A stretch of DNA of 55,146 bases from positions 363,769-418,914 of the forward strand of contig NZ_LN811351.1 in the NCBI RefSeq assembly GCF_001006805.1, in the 5' to 3' direction. This stretch comes from Microvirga massiliensis (GTDB lineage Bacteria; Pseudomonadota; Alphaproteobacteria; Rhizobiales; Beijerinckiaceae). Numbering within the stretch: position 1 is the first letter of the stretch; every line of letters begins with the position of its first letter. Under the pieces are notes generated by a model that saw nothing but the letters and a program-made list of their open reading frames with translations, searched no databases and had not been told where the DNA came from. Below, one piece after another: positions 8,871-17,046 of this stretch. Position numbers and translations under genes: made by a program.

Positions 8871-8930
8871 GACGAGACTTTGGCGCTGGCCATCGACCAG
8901 CACGCACTCAATCGCAAGATGGCCGCTTGA
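8871..8930 (+). pseudogene. 3'-end remnant of a second ketopantoate-reductase-like gene
   Basis: Twenty codons from 8871 to the TGA at 8930 read DETLALAIDQHALNRKMAA. The intact reductase at 5595-6662 ends DETVALVDARLAANRKKAA, so 11 of 19 residues match. Like the intact copy, it is followed by a hairpin with GAGGGCCG/CGGCCCTC arms. No upstream coding similarity is evident in the 40 bp between it and the M20 stop. It is a diverged relic, not a recent duplication. Confidence 0.6.
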
Positions 8931-8961
8931 GCGGCGCGCCGACCCCGTTTGCAGCACCGGC

Positions 8962-8995
8962 GAGGGCCGTTTCCGCCAGCCCGGAAACGGCCCTC
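8962..8995 (+). terminator. Stem-loop terminator
   Basis: The arms GAGGGCCGTTTCC (8962-8974) and GGAAACGGCCCTC (8983-8995) form a perfect 13-bp stem with an 8-nt loop. It follows the M20 gene and the reductase remnant and precedes the MFS promoter region, so it probably ends transcription coming from the left. It lacks a T-run. Confidence 0.7.
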
Positions 8996-9174
8996 TCGCA
9001 TTGAGAGGCCGGTCCGGGCGGTGGGGCTCGCGCATACTCACTTTGCTCGGCTGCACGCAGAGGCCAGTCACGAAGTTGCCCGCCGCTGACCGCCAGCAAG
9101 CAACACCGGAAGCTGGCCGAAACGAGGTGATCTAGATGGCAAAACGATATTGCACACAGCTATTTATCGGGAAA

Positions 9175-9204
9175 TTGCATGCAACATGCAAAAATTGCTT
9201 GCAA
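9175..9204 (+). promoter_or_regulatory. Paired TTGCATGCAA / TTGCTTGCAA palindromes (candidate GntR operators)
   Basis: A perfect 10-bp palindrome TTGCATGCAA (9175-9184) is followed by a near copy, TTGCTTGCAA (9195-9204), with the same phase 20 bp later, about two helical turns. They lie 114-143 bp upstream of the MFS transporter start in an otherwise empty segment. FCD-type GntR repressors commonly bind short palindromes of the TTGTATACAA kind, and such a regulator is encoded at 12641. The link is an inference; a LysR protein is encoded nearby as well. Confidence 0.45.
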
Positions 9205-9317
9205 TCGGTCGCATGCTTGGTCAAAAGTCCGAGCATCCCGGATGATCGCCCCGCTGGGGGAGGGGCTCGCATCCCAAGAAGAAAAACTTCGCTGCAAAGC
9301 TCTTTCGGAGGAGCCAC

Positions 9318-10622
9318 ATGAACGCTCACGCCCCAGCCATTCACGCGCCCACCACAGCGGGAACTTCCAACGTTCGCTGGAAGATTTTCCTGCTGATGCT
9401 GTTTCTGATCTCGATCAACTACATCGATCGAGCTTCCCTTTCCGTCGCGATGCCGCTCATTGCCAAGGAGTTCAACCTGGATCCTGCCATGCAGGGTCTG
9501 CTTCTGAGCTCGTTCTTCTGGACCTATGCCTTCATGCAGGTCCCGGGCGGCCTTCTTGCCGACCGCTACAAGCCGCGGATTGTCATCGCTGCCGCGACCG
9601 CTGGCTGGGGATTCTTCCAGGCCGTCGCCGCGCTCGCGCCGAACTGGATTGTGCTCCTGCTCACGCGTCTGGGACTCGGCGCCTCGGAGGCTCCGATCTA
9701 CCCGGCCGGCGGCAAGCTCAACGCAATCTGGATGACCCAGAACGAGCGGGCGCGCGGTGCGACTCTGCTCGATGGTGGTGCGCCGCTCGGTGCTGCCCTC
9801 GGCGCGATCGTCATCGCTTGGCTCATCGCTGCATTCGAGTCGTGGCGCGCTGCCTTTGTGGTCGCGGGCGTTGGCACCATGCTGTGCGGCCTCTGGGCTT
9901 GGTGGTACATCCGCAATACGCCGCGTGAGCATCCCTCCGTCAGCGAAGCCGAAGCGCGCTATATCGAGGAGGCCCATGCCCGCGAGGACGCAGAAGGTCC
10001 CACCGGAGGAAAGGGTCGCTGGGCGGACTATTTCCGCTTCCGCTCGGTCTGGTGCATGTGCCTCGGCTGGATGTTCTTCAATACCGTGTTCTATGGTCTG
10101 CTGACCTGGATGCCGACCTACCTCTTCAAGGTGCACGGCTTCGACATCAAGACGCTAGGTGGCGCTTCCTTCGTGATCTTCTTTTCCGGGTTCGTGGGCG
10201 AGCTCGTCGGCGGCTGGATCGCGGATCTCTGGCGCGCTCGTGGCGGTCGTCCGAATACGATCTTCCGCACGCTGTTCGGAATCGCGGCGGTGTTCGCCAC
10301 GGTCTCGATCTTCTCGGTCGCCTACGTGAAGGATCCGATTGTCGTTGTTGCGCTTCTGTCGACCACGCTGTTCTTCCTGCGCTGGTGCGGGATGTACTGG
10401 GCGATCCCGTCGATCCTGGCTGGACGCGAGCGGTCCGGTCTTCTCGGGGGCTGCATGAATCTCGGCGGCAACATCGCCGGAATCTCGGTGCCGATCATCG
10501 TCGGGCTCATCGTCCAGGCCACCGGCTCATACTTCCTGGCGCTGATGTTCTTCGCCGCCGCGGGCGTTGCGCTCCTCGCCTGCTCGACCGCGATCGACTA
10601 CAGCCGCAGGCTGCCCGTCTGA
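9318..10622 (+). CDS. MFS transporter, anion:cation symporter family
   Basis: The 434-residue protein has 12 hydrophobic segments and the markers of the ACS family (galactonate, hexuronate, phthalate transporters): NYIDRASLSVAMPLIAKEF near residue 33-52 and the loop 2-3 motif GGLLADRYKPR around 77-87. It probably imports an organic anion by proton symport. The start follows a strong TCGGAGGAG site. It is the first gene of a rightward group with the decarboxylase/isomerase-like gene and two regulators, and it gives the island a second importer besides the TRAP system. Its upstream region holds the paired palindromes at 9175. The substrate is unknown. Confidence 0.9.
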   Translation: MNAHAPAIHAPTTAGTSNVRWKIFLLMLFLISINYIDRASLSVAMPLIAKEFNLDPAMQGLLLSSFFWTYAFMQVPGGLLADRYKPRIVIAAATAGWGFFQAVAALAPNWIVLLLTRLGLGASEAPIYPAGGKLNAIWMTQNERARGATLLDGGAPLGAALGAIVIAWLIAAFESWRAAFVVAGVGTMLCGLWAWWYIRNTPREHPSVSEAEARYIEEAHAREDAEGPTGGKGRWADYFRFRSVWCMCLGWMFFNTVFYGLLTWMPTYLFKVHGFDIKTLGGASFVIFFSGFVGELVGGWIADLWRARGGRPNTIFRTLFGIAAVFATVSIFSVAYVKDPIVVVALLSTTLFFLRWCGMYWAIPSILAGRERSGLLGGCMNLGGNIAGISVPIIVGLIVQATGSYFLALMFFAAAGVALLACSTAIDYSRRLPV

Positions 10623-10632
10623 GCACTCTCAC

Positions 10633-10659
10633 GGGGCGGGGCCGTCGAAGTCCCGCCCT
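10633..10659 (+). terminator. Stem-loop between MFS and isomerase-like gene
   Basis: GGGCGGG (10634-10640) pairs with CCCGCCC (10652-10658), with a flanking G-T pair, around an 11-nt loop. It lies 11 bp after the MFS stop and 26 bp before the next start, without a T-run, so it may only dampen read-through or protect the MFS mRNA end. Confidence 0.4.
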
Positions 10660-10684
10660 GCACCGAAACTTTCAGGATCGCGCC

Positions 10685-11497
10685 ATGACCCGCACCATCC
10701 GACTCGGGATGCTGACCCCGTCCTCCAACACCGTGCTCGAGCCCGTGACGACGGCGATGATCGCGGAACTGCCCGATGTCAGCGCTCATTTCTCTCGCTT
10801 CAAGGTGACCGAAATCGCCTTGTCCGAGCAGGCGCTCGGACAGTTCGACGATACAGAGATCCTTCGCGCAGCGGAGCTTCTCGCTCACGCCCGGGTGGAC
10901 GTGATCGCCTGGAACGGGACCTCTGCGAGCTGGCTCGGTTTCGACCGTGACGAGCGCCTGTGCGAGAGGATCCTGTCCGCAACCGGGATTCCGGCATGCA
11001 CGTCAGTTCTGGCCTTCCGCGAGATCTTCGAACGAACGGGGAAGAAGAAGATCGGACTCGTCACGCCCTATCGCGGCGATGTGCAAGCCAAGATCATGGC
11101 GAACTGGAAAGAGTCGGGCTTCGTTTGCTCGGCCGAGCGTCATCTCGATCTTCAGGACAACTTCTCATTCGCCACTGTGGGTGAGGAGACGCTTGCCGGC
11201 CTGATCGGTGCCGTGGCCAGAGAGGGTTGCGATGCCGTTGCGATCGTGTGCACCAATTTGCGGGGCGCCTCCGTCGCCGCAGCCACGGAGCGCGAGCTTG
11301 GGCTTCCGATCTACGACTCGATCGCCACAACGGTCTGGAAGAGTCTCGGTCTTGCGGGTATCGACGGCTCGCGCGTGACGCAATGGGGCTCGCTCTTTCG
11401 CGACCTGCGTCCCACGCCTTGGTCTTCGGGACGACCGCCGCAGAATGATGCCGAAACCGCCTCTTCGACCAAGTTATCCGCCGAGGCACGGGGCTGA
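10685..11497 (+). CDS. Asp/Glu racemase superfamily protein, arylmalonate decarboxylase / maleate isomerase-like
   Basis: The 270-residue product resembles maleate cis-trans isomerases and arylmalonate decarboxylase (AMDase). In classical two-cysteine racemases and isomerases a cysteine follows the first core strand; here that position is Gly78 (WNGTSASW), while the second cysteine is kept as Cys189 (AIVCTNLRG). AMDase has the same Gly74/Cys188 arrangement. Thr79, Ser80 and Tyr129 (VTPYRGDVQ) line up with its dioxyanion-pocket residues Thr75, Ser76 and Tyr126. A decarboxylase or a one-cysteine isomerase is therefore possible. The frame is open far upstream, but ATG 10685 gives the family length and lies after the MFS gene. 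The LysR gene starts 2 bp after its stop. Confidence 0.75.
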   Translation: MTRTIRLGMLTPSSNTVLEPVTTAMIAELPDVSAHFSRFKVTEIALSEQALGQFDDTEILRAAELLAHARVDVIAWNGTSASWLGFDRDERLCERILSATGIPACTSVLAFREIFERTGKKKIGLVTPYRGDVQAKIMANWKESGFVCSAERHLDLQDNFSFATVGEETLAGLIGAVAREGCDAVAIVCTNLRGASVAAATERELGLPIYDSIATTVWKSLGLAGIDGSRVTQWGSLFRDLRPTPWSSGRPPQNDAETASSTKLSAEARG

Positions 11498-11499
11498 CG

Positions 11500-12555
11500 A
11501 TGCATGGGAGGTCTGAGCGCGATTTTCGCCGGACCGGAGGCGACAGGAGCACCAATCTCGGCGACATCGAGATATTCGCGCGCGTCGTTGCGGCCGGGAG
11601 CATGACTGCGGCCGCAGGCGAACTCGGGCTCGCGGTTGCTGCCGTCTCGAAGCGCATCCAGCGTCTCGAGGCGAAGCTCGGCGCACGGCTGATCGAGCGC
11701 ACGACTCGTCGTCTGATCCTCACGGAAGCCGGTAAGGGATTCCACAACCGCATCGTCCGCGTGCTCGAAGCTTTCGAGGAGGCAGTCGGATTCGCCTCCG
11801 ACAGCTCGATGTCGTTGACGGGAACCTTGCGCATCACGGCCCCGACGCTGTTCGGCCGGTTGCACGTTGTTCCGCACCTGCCGCGATTTCTCGAAACCCA
11901 TTCATCGCTCGAGATCGAGCTCGATCTTTGCGACCACTATGTCGATATCGTCGAACACGGATTCCATCTGGCAATCCGCATCGGCGACCTCGCCGACTCG
12001 CCTCTGATTGCGCGCAAGCTGGCGCCCATGCATTGCATCCTGTGTGCAGCGCCCGACTATCTCACCCGGTTCGGTGATCCTCAGGATCTGGATGAGCTCT
12101 CGCGCCACCACCTGCTGGCTACCGAGGGCGAGGAGTCCTGGCACCTTCGAGGGCCGGACGGCGAGCGTCACCTGAAGGCGCGTGGGCGCCTGCGTACCAA
12201 TTCGAGCGAGGCCATGCGCGAGGCCCTGCTGGCGGGCTTGGGGATTGCGCTGCGCCCAACATGGGAGGTGGGGCAGGATCTTGCCGCTGGTCGGCTGCGA
12301 CGCGTGCTGCTGGGCTATAGTGCCCCCAGCCGTGCCGGCCTGTTCGCCATTTTTCCCAGCAAGGAGCTAATGCCCCTCAAGGTCCGGCACTTTATCGATT
12401 TCCTCTGCGAAACCCATGGTCCGAAGCCCTCTTGGGAGCGCGCTATATTGAAGATCGAGCCTCATGCAGTTGATGGTGCTCCGGCTCCGTCTCTGGACGC
12501 CTGCCGCGCTGATCTGGCGGCCCTCATGGAGTCTCCGGACACATGCGGGCGTTGA
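11500..12555 (+). CDS. LysR-family transcriptional regulator
   Basis: The 351-residue protein has an N-terminal winged helix-turn-helix (about residues 20-78, including ELGLAVAAVSKRIQRLEAKL and LIERTTRRLILTEAG) and a LysR effector-binding domain from about 105 to 310. The start ATG lies 2 bp after the stop of the isomerase-like gene, so the two are translated from one message; it is longer than usual because of a 17-residue basic leader and a 40-residue C-terminal tail. LysR proteins usually activate a nearby operon in response to a pathway metabolite. It likely controls the MFS/isomerase group or the hydantoinase group. The effector is unknown. Confidence 0.9.
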   Translation: MHGRSERDFRRTGGDRSTNLGDIEIFARVVAAGSMTAAAGELGLAVAAVSKRIQRLEAKLGARLIERTTRRLILTEAGKGFHNRIVRVLEAFEEAVGFASDSSMSLTGTLRITAPTLFGRLHVVPHLPRFLETHSSLEIELDLCDHYVDIVEHGFHLAIRIGDLADSPLIARKLAPMHCILCAAPDYLTRFGDPQDLDELSRHHLLATEGEESWHLRGPDGERHLKARGRLRTNSSEAMREALLAGLGIALRPTWEVGQDLAAGRLRRVLLGYSAPSRAGLFAIFPSKELMPLKVRHFIDFLCETHGPKPSWERAILKIEPHAVDGAPAPSLDACRADLAALMESPDTCGR

Positions 12556-12640
12556 GGTGCAGAGCGGATGAAGCGGTCCTCGAGCGTGTACGATGGGAGG
12601 GACCGATATCGATCCGATCATTGATCGAGCGAGACCAACC

Positions 12641-13405
12641 ATGACCCAAGCGAGAGCAAAGCCGAAGCTTCGGAGAGGAGGCAAGGTCCTCAACGGCCGG
12701 CGCCTGCGCGTCGCGCGTACAGGGCTGCACGAAGAGGCCGCAAGCCGGCTCCGCACCCTGATCGTGCGGGGGAGCCTCGCGCCTGGAGAGCAACTGAACG
12801 AGGTTGGGCTTTCGGAAGCTCTCGGCGTGTCACGGACGCCCTTACGCGAAGCGCTCAAGCTCCTTGCTGCCGAGGGCCTCGTCGAGCTCCGGCTCAACCG
12901 CTCTGCGATCGTGGCGTCGCTCCGACATGAGGAGATCGAGGAACTGTTCGAAGCGGTGAGCGGCATCGAGCGGATCTCGGCGGAACTCGCAGCGCTTCGC
13001 ATGACCGGTCGGGACTTTCAGAAACTGAAGTCGCTCCAAGAGCGACTGGAGCGTCACCACGACCGCCGAGAGCTGCGCGAGTATTTCGAGCTTAACCAGC
13101 AGATCCACAGTTTCATCGTCGCTTGTGCCCGCAACGCGCCGCTCAAGGCGACGCACGAGGCGCTGCTGGCCCGAGTCGAGCGGGCACGGTTCTTTGCCCT
13201 CTCATCGCAAGGACGGTGGGAGGAGTCTGTCCGAGAGCATCGGGATGTGATTCGGGCGCTGGAGGAGCGCGATGCGGACAGGGCGGGCCGGCTCCTTGCG
13301 CACCATGTTTATCGCACAGGTGAGGTGGTCTCCGGGATCCTGCATAGCGAGACGGAGAAAACGCATGAAAGCGGATCCACCGATCGCGCGCTCGTCGAGG
13401 CATGA
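12641..13405 (+). CDS. GntR-family transcriptional regulator with FCD domain
   Basis: The 254-residue product has a GntR winged helix (about 30-95: LRTLIVRGSLAPGEQLNE, LGVSRTPLREALKLLAAEGL) and an all-helical FCD effector domain with metal-ligand-like residues (ELNQQIHSF near 142-150 and HRD/HHV further on). The frame is open to 12593, but ATG 12641 places the leader at the usual length. Such repressors release their operator on binding a pathway acid. The gene stands between the LysR gene and the hydantoin-racemase-like gene; the palindromes at 9175-9204 are candidate targets. It could also act on the promoter for the genes from 13436. Confidence 0.88.
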   Translation: MTQARAKPKLRRGGKVLNGRRLRVARTGLHEEAASRLRTLIVRGSLAPGEQLNEVGLSEALGVSRTPLREALKLLAAEGLVELRLNRSAIVASLRHEEIEELFEAVSGIERISAELAALRMTGRDFQKLKSLQERLERHHDRRELREYFELNQQIHSFIVACARNAPLKATHEALLARVERARFFALSSQGRWEESVREHRDVIRALEERDADRAGRLLAHHVYRTGEVVSGILHSETEKTHESGSTDRALVEA

Positions 13406-13435
13406 GCCGCGCCCGAAACACGTGAGGAACGAGCT

Positions 13436-14230
13436 GTGAAAATTCTTCTTCTCAACCCGAACACGTCGGCCGACGTGACGGACCTGCTGTGTGCTGCGGG
13501 TCAGCGGGCGGCGACGCCCGGAACGGAGCTGGTTCCCTGCACGGCGCCACGTGGCGTGCCGTATATTGCGACCCGCGCCGAGGCGCAGATCGGCGGCGCG
13601 ATCGCCCTCGAGATGCTCGCCGGAGCGCATCGGAGCGTCGATGCCGCTGTGATCGCGGCCTTCGGGGATCCGGGGCTCTTGGGGGCGCGCGAGCTGTTCG
13701 ACATTCCCGTGGTCGGCATGGCCGAGGCCGCGATGCTGACCGCCTGCATGCTCGGGCGCCGCTTCGCGATCGTGACCTTCGCGAGTGCGCTTGGGCCGTG
13801 GTATCAGGATTGCGTGGCGCTGCACGGGCTCGAGGGCCGCTGCGCAGGCGTGCGCACGCTCGATGGCGCGTTCCGCTCGATTGCGGACGTGCAGGCCGAG
13901 AAGGAGAGCCTGCTCGTCGAGCTCGCGAACCGCGCCGTCGCGGAGGACGCGGCCGACGTGGTCATTCTGTCGGGGGCGCCGCTTGCCGGGCTTGCCGGCA
14001 AGGTGCAGGACCGCATTCCGGTGCCGCTCGTCGATCCGATCGCAGCCGCGGTGCGCCAGGCCGAGACGCTCGTCGCGCTGGCGCCCCGCAAGGCCAGTGC
14101 CGGCACCTTCCGGCGTCCGGGCGCGAAATCGACCCACGGCTTGCCCGAGGCGCTGGCGCGCCGCATCGAGCACCGCGAGCTGCCCGTAAATGGAGCCGAA
14201 AACGAGGACCCACGTCATGCCCACCTTTGA
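13436..14230 (+). CDS. Hydantoin-racemase-like protein of the Asp/Glu racemase superfamily, lacking both catalytic cysteines
   Basis: The 264-residue product aligns along its length with hydantoin/allantoin racemases: ILLLNPNTS at the N-terminus, VIAAFGDPGL at 72-81 and VVILSGAPLAGLA at 175-187. In active racemases these two blocks carry the catalytic cysteines (ACFGDPGL and LGCAGM); here the positions are Ala75 and Gly180. By sequence it should not perform two-base racemisation and may have another role or be inactive. It begins with GTG after a GAGGAA ribosome-binding site and overlaps the hydantoinase gene by 14 bp, so the two are translationally coupled, as in hydantoin operons. The reading frame is intact, arguing for retained function. 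Confidence 0.82.
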   Translation: MKILLLNPNTSADVTDLLCAAGQRAATPGTELVPCTAPRGVPYIATRAEAQIGGAIALEMLAGAHRSVDAAVIAAFGDPGLLGARELFDIPVVGMAEAAMLTACMLGRRFAIVTFASALGPWYQDCVALHGLEGRCAGVRTLDGAFRSIADVQAEKESLLVELANRAVAEDAADVVILSGAPLAGLAGKVQDRIPVPLVDPIAAAVRQAETLVALAPRKASAGTFRRPGAKSTHGLPEALARRIEHRELPVNGAENEDPRHAHL

Positions 14231-15656
14231 CACTCTCATCCGCGGCGGCACGGTCGCGACCGCCTCCGACACCTTCGCCTGTGACATCGGCATCTGCGAT
14301 GGGCGGATCGTGGCGCTCGGGCAGGATCTCGGCGCGGCTGATACGGTAATCGATGCGACCGGCAAGCTCGTGCTGCCGGGCGGCATCGACAGCCATGTCC
14401 ACCTCTCCCAGCCCTCGGGTGAGGGCATCGTCATGGCCGACAATTTCGCGAGCGGCACCCGCTCCGCCGCGATCGGCGGCAACACCACGGTGCTGCCGTT
14501 CTGCCTCCAGGAGAAGGGCCAGTCGCTGCGCGAGGCGCTCAAGCGCTATCATGCACTCGCCGAGGGCGAGTGCTATGTCGACGTCTCCTTCCACCTCATC
14601 ATCGCCGATCCGAGCGAGCAGGTGCTCGGCCAGGAACTGCCGGCTCTGGTCGCGGACGGCTATACCTCGTTCAAGGTGTTCATGACCTATGAGGGCCTGG
14701 CGCTCTCCGACCGCGAGATGCTCGAGGTCATGGACACCGCCCGCGAGACCGGCGCGCTCGTCATGGTGCATGCCGAGAACTATGACGCGATCCGCTTCCT
14801 GACCGATCGCCTGGAGCGCGCCGGCAAGACGGCGCCGCATTTCCATGGGCGCTCGCGGCCGATCCCGGTCGAGCGCGAGGCGACGCACCGGGCGATCTCG
14901 CTCGCCGAGCTCGTCGACGTGCCGGTGATGATCGTGCACGTCTCGAACCGCGAGGCCCTGGAGGAGATCCGCCGCGCCCAGCAGAAGGGCCTCAAGGTCT
15001 ATGGCGAGACCTGCCCGCAATACCTCGTGCTGACCGAGCGGGACCTCGAGGGCCTCAACATGGAGGGGGCGAAATATGTCTGCTCGCCGCCGCCGCGCGA
15101 CAAGGCGAGCCAGGAGGCCTGCTGGGAGGGGCTGCAGCAGGGCGTGTTCTCGGTCTTCTCCTCCGACCATTGCCCGTTCCGCTACGACGACCCGCAGGGC
15201 AAGCTCGCCCCGAAGGGCCGCACCAGCTTCCGCTGGGTGCCGAATGGGATTCCGGGCGTCGCGACGCGGCTGCCGATCCTGTTCTCGGAAGGGGTCGTGA
15301 AGGGCCGCATCGACCTCAACCGGTTCGTGGCGCTGACCGCGACGAACCACGCCAGGACCTATGGCCTCTATCCCCGCAAGGGCACGATCGCGGTCGGCTC
15401 GGATGCCGACATCGTGCTCTGGGATCCGGAGCGGACGGTCACGATCACGCATGACCTCCTTCAGGACGGCTCGGATTACACGCCCTATCAGGGCCTGGAG
15501 GTGACGGGCTGGCCGGTGCTCACCATGGTGCGCGGGCGGGTCGTGGCGCAGGAGGGCGAACTCGTCGGCGAGAAGGGCTACGGTACCTACCTGACCCGTG
15601 AAAAGTCACCGCTCGCGCGAAGCAGCGGGCCATCCGCGAGTGCCTTCACGGCATAG
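14217..15656 (+). CDS. Dihydropyrimidinase / D-hydantoinase family cyclic amidohydrolase
   Basis: The 479-residue enzyme keeps all binuclear-site ligands of the family: His60 and His62 (DSHVHL), carboxylated Lys153 (SFKVFMTYEG), His185 (MVHAEN), His241 (IVHVSN) and Asp317 (SSDHCPF). It hydrolyses a cyclic amide such as a 5-substituted hydantoin, dihydropyrimidine or cyclic imide to the open N-carbamoyl or half-amide form in the cytoplasm. The start at 14217 gives the standard N-terminus (TLIRGGTV); the ORF extends slightly upstream. It overlaps the racemase-like gene. No intact carbamoylase or beta-ureidopropionase lies in the window; only a fragment is left at 7263. This makes an amidase-coupled route (cyclic imide to half-amide to acid) worth considering. 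Confidence 0.92.
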   Translation: MPTFDTLIRGGTVATASDTFACDIGICDGRIVALGQDLGAADTVIDATGKLVLPGGIDSHVHLSQPSGEGIVMADNFASGTRSAAIGGNTTVLPFCLQEKGQSLREALKRYHALAEGECYVDVSFHLIIADPSEQVLGQELPALVADGYTSFKVFMTYEGLALSDREMLEVMDTARETGALVMVHAENYDAIRFLTDRLERAGKTAPHFHGRSRPIPVEREATHRAISLAELVDVPVMIVHVSNREALEEIRRAQQKGLKVYGETCPQYLVLTERDLEGLNMEGAKYVCSPPPRDKASQEACWEGLQQGVFSVFSSDHCPFRYDDPQGKLAPKGRTSFRWVPNGIPGVATRLPILFSEGVVKGRIDLNRFVALTATNHARTYGLYPRKGTIAVGSDADIVLWDPERTVTITHDLLQDGSDYTPYQGLEVTGWPVLTMVRGRVVAQEGELVGEKGYGTYLTREKSPLARSSGPSASAFTA

Positions 15657-15777
15657 GGCTATCTGCAGCGCCATTCACAGGCTGGTTGACGCTGCCCGGA
15701 CCATGCGCTTGGAGGAATCCGTCTGTCCTGCGAAGAGGCTGGACCACTATCGTGCCGGCTGCTGAACGAGGCTCCCC

Positions 15778-17046
15778 ATGCATGGCTCACCCCGTGAACT
15801 CCTGAGAGCGATGTTCGACGCCGCCGTGGCGGCTGCCGCGCCGGCGCTTCGGATCCCGGAATTCCTGCCCGCGCCTCCGAAGGGGCGTACCATCGTGATC
15901 GGCGCCGGCAAGGCCTCGGCCGCAATGGCGAAAGCGGTCGAGGATCATTGGGACGGACCCCTCGAAGGGCTGGTCGTGACCCGCTACGGGCACGGCGTGC
16001 CGTGCTCGCGCATCGAGATTATCGAGGCGGCGCACCCGGTTCCGGATGCGCGCGGCCGGGACGCGGCGCGGCGCATCCTCAACATGGTGCAAGGTCTGAC
16101 CGAGGACGATCTCGTTCTGGCACTGATCTCGGGCGGCGGCTCGGCGCTGCTCAGCCTGCCGGCGCCGCCTCTCGCCTTCGAGGACAAGCAGGAGGTCAAC
16201 CGGGCGCTCCTCGCCTCGGGCGCCTCGATCGACGAGATGAACTGCGTGCGCAAGCATTTCTCGGCCATCAAGGGTGGGCGGCTCGCTGCCGCCGCCTGGC
16301 CTGCGCGCGTGCTCACGCTGCTCATTTCGGACGTGCCTGGGGACGATCCCTCGACCATCGCCTCGGGGCCCACCGTCGCCGACGCGACCACTTACGCGCA
16401 AGCGCGCGCGATCCTGCGCAAATACGGCATTGAAGAGCCGAAAGCCGTTATCGAGCACCTCGAGCGCGCCGTGGACGAAACCCCGAAGCCGGGCGATCCG
16501 CGGCTCGCCCGGGCCGAGACGGTGATGATCGCCACGCCGCAGATGTCGCTTGAAGCAGCGGCAAGGGTTGCGGTGGAAGCCGGCCTGAAGCCGCTGATTT
16601 TGGGCGACGCGATCGAAGGCGAGGCGCGGGAGGTCGGGCGCGTGATGGCCGGGATCGCCCGGCAGGTCGCCCTGCATGGCCAGCCCGCCGAGCCGCCCTG
16701 CGTGCTGATCTCCGGCGGCGAGACCACCGTGACCTTGCGCGGGAAGGGCAGGGGAGGGCGGAATGTCGAATACCTGCTCTCCCTGGCCGTGGCCCTCGAT
16801 GGGCTGCCGGCCATCTGGGCGATCGCCGGCGACACCGATGGCGTCGATGGCGCGGAAGAGGTCGCCGGCGCGATCGTGACGCCGGATTCCCTGGCGCGCG
16901 CTGCCGCGCTCGGCATCAACGCGAAAGAGGCTCTCGCCGAGAATGACGGCCACCGCTTCTTCGGGGCGCTCGGAGACCAGGTCGTCACCGGCCCGACGCT
17001 GACAAACGTTAACGACTTCCGGGCGATCCTGATCCAAGAAGACTGA
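15778..17046 (+). CDS. Glycerate 2-kinase (MOFRL family, GckA/TtuD type)
   Basis: The 422-residue protein has the N-terminal glycerate kinase domain (IVIGAGKASAAMAKAVE at 39-55, ISGGGSALL near 119-127, HFSAIKGGRLA) and the C-terminal MOFRL domain (VLISGGETTVTLRGKGRGGR near 311-330, DTDGVDG near 352). These enzymes phosphorylate glycerate to 2-phosphoglycerate with ATP; older annotations call them hydroxypyruvate reductases. The gene follows the hydantoinase after 121 bp and may share its transcript. With the aminotransferase at the left end, it would let serine/hydroxypyruvate/glycerate carbon enter glycolysis. Confidence 0.9.
   Translation: MHGSPRELLRAMFDAAVAAAAPALRIPEFLPAPPKGRTIVIGAGKASAAMAKAVEDHWDGPLEGLVVTRYGHGVPCSRIEIIEAAHPVPDARGRDAARRILNMVQGLTEDDLVLALISGGGSALLSLPAPPLAFEDKQEVNRALLASGASIDEMNCVRKHFSAIKGGRLAAAAWPARVLTLLISDVPGDDPSTIASGPTVADATTYAQARAILRKYGIEEPKAVIEHLERAVDETPKPGDPRLARAETVMIATPQMSLEAAARVAVEAGLKPLILGDAIEGEAREVGRVMAGIARQVALHGQPAEPPCVLISGGETTVTLRGKGRGGRNVEYLLSLAVALDGLPAIWAIAGDTDGVDGAEEVAGAIVTPDSLARAAALGINAKEALAENDGHRFFGALGDQVVTGPTLTNVNDFRAILIQED

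Noticed and set aside
7557..9071. 504-codon frame on the minus strand
   Set aside because: It is antisense to the intact M20 gene, whose metal-binding motifs are all on the plus strand.
13202..14542. 446-codon frame on the minus strand
   Set aside because: Antisense to the racemase-like and hydantoinase genes; no recognisable motif and biased Arg/Ala composition.
13962..15452. 496-codon frame on the minus strand
   Set aside because: Shadow of the hydantoinase gene; the plus strand carries all six metal ligands in order.
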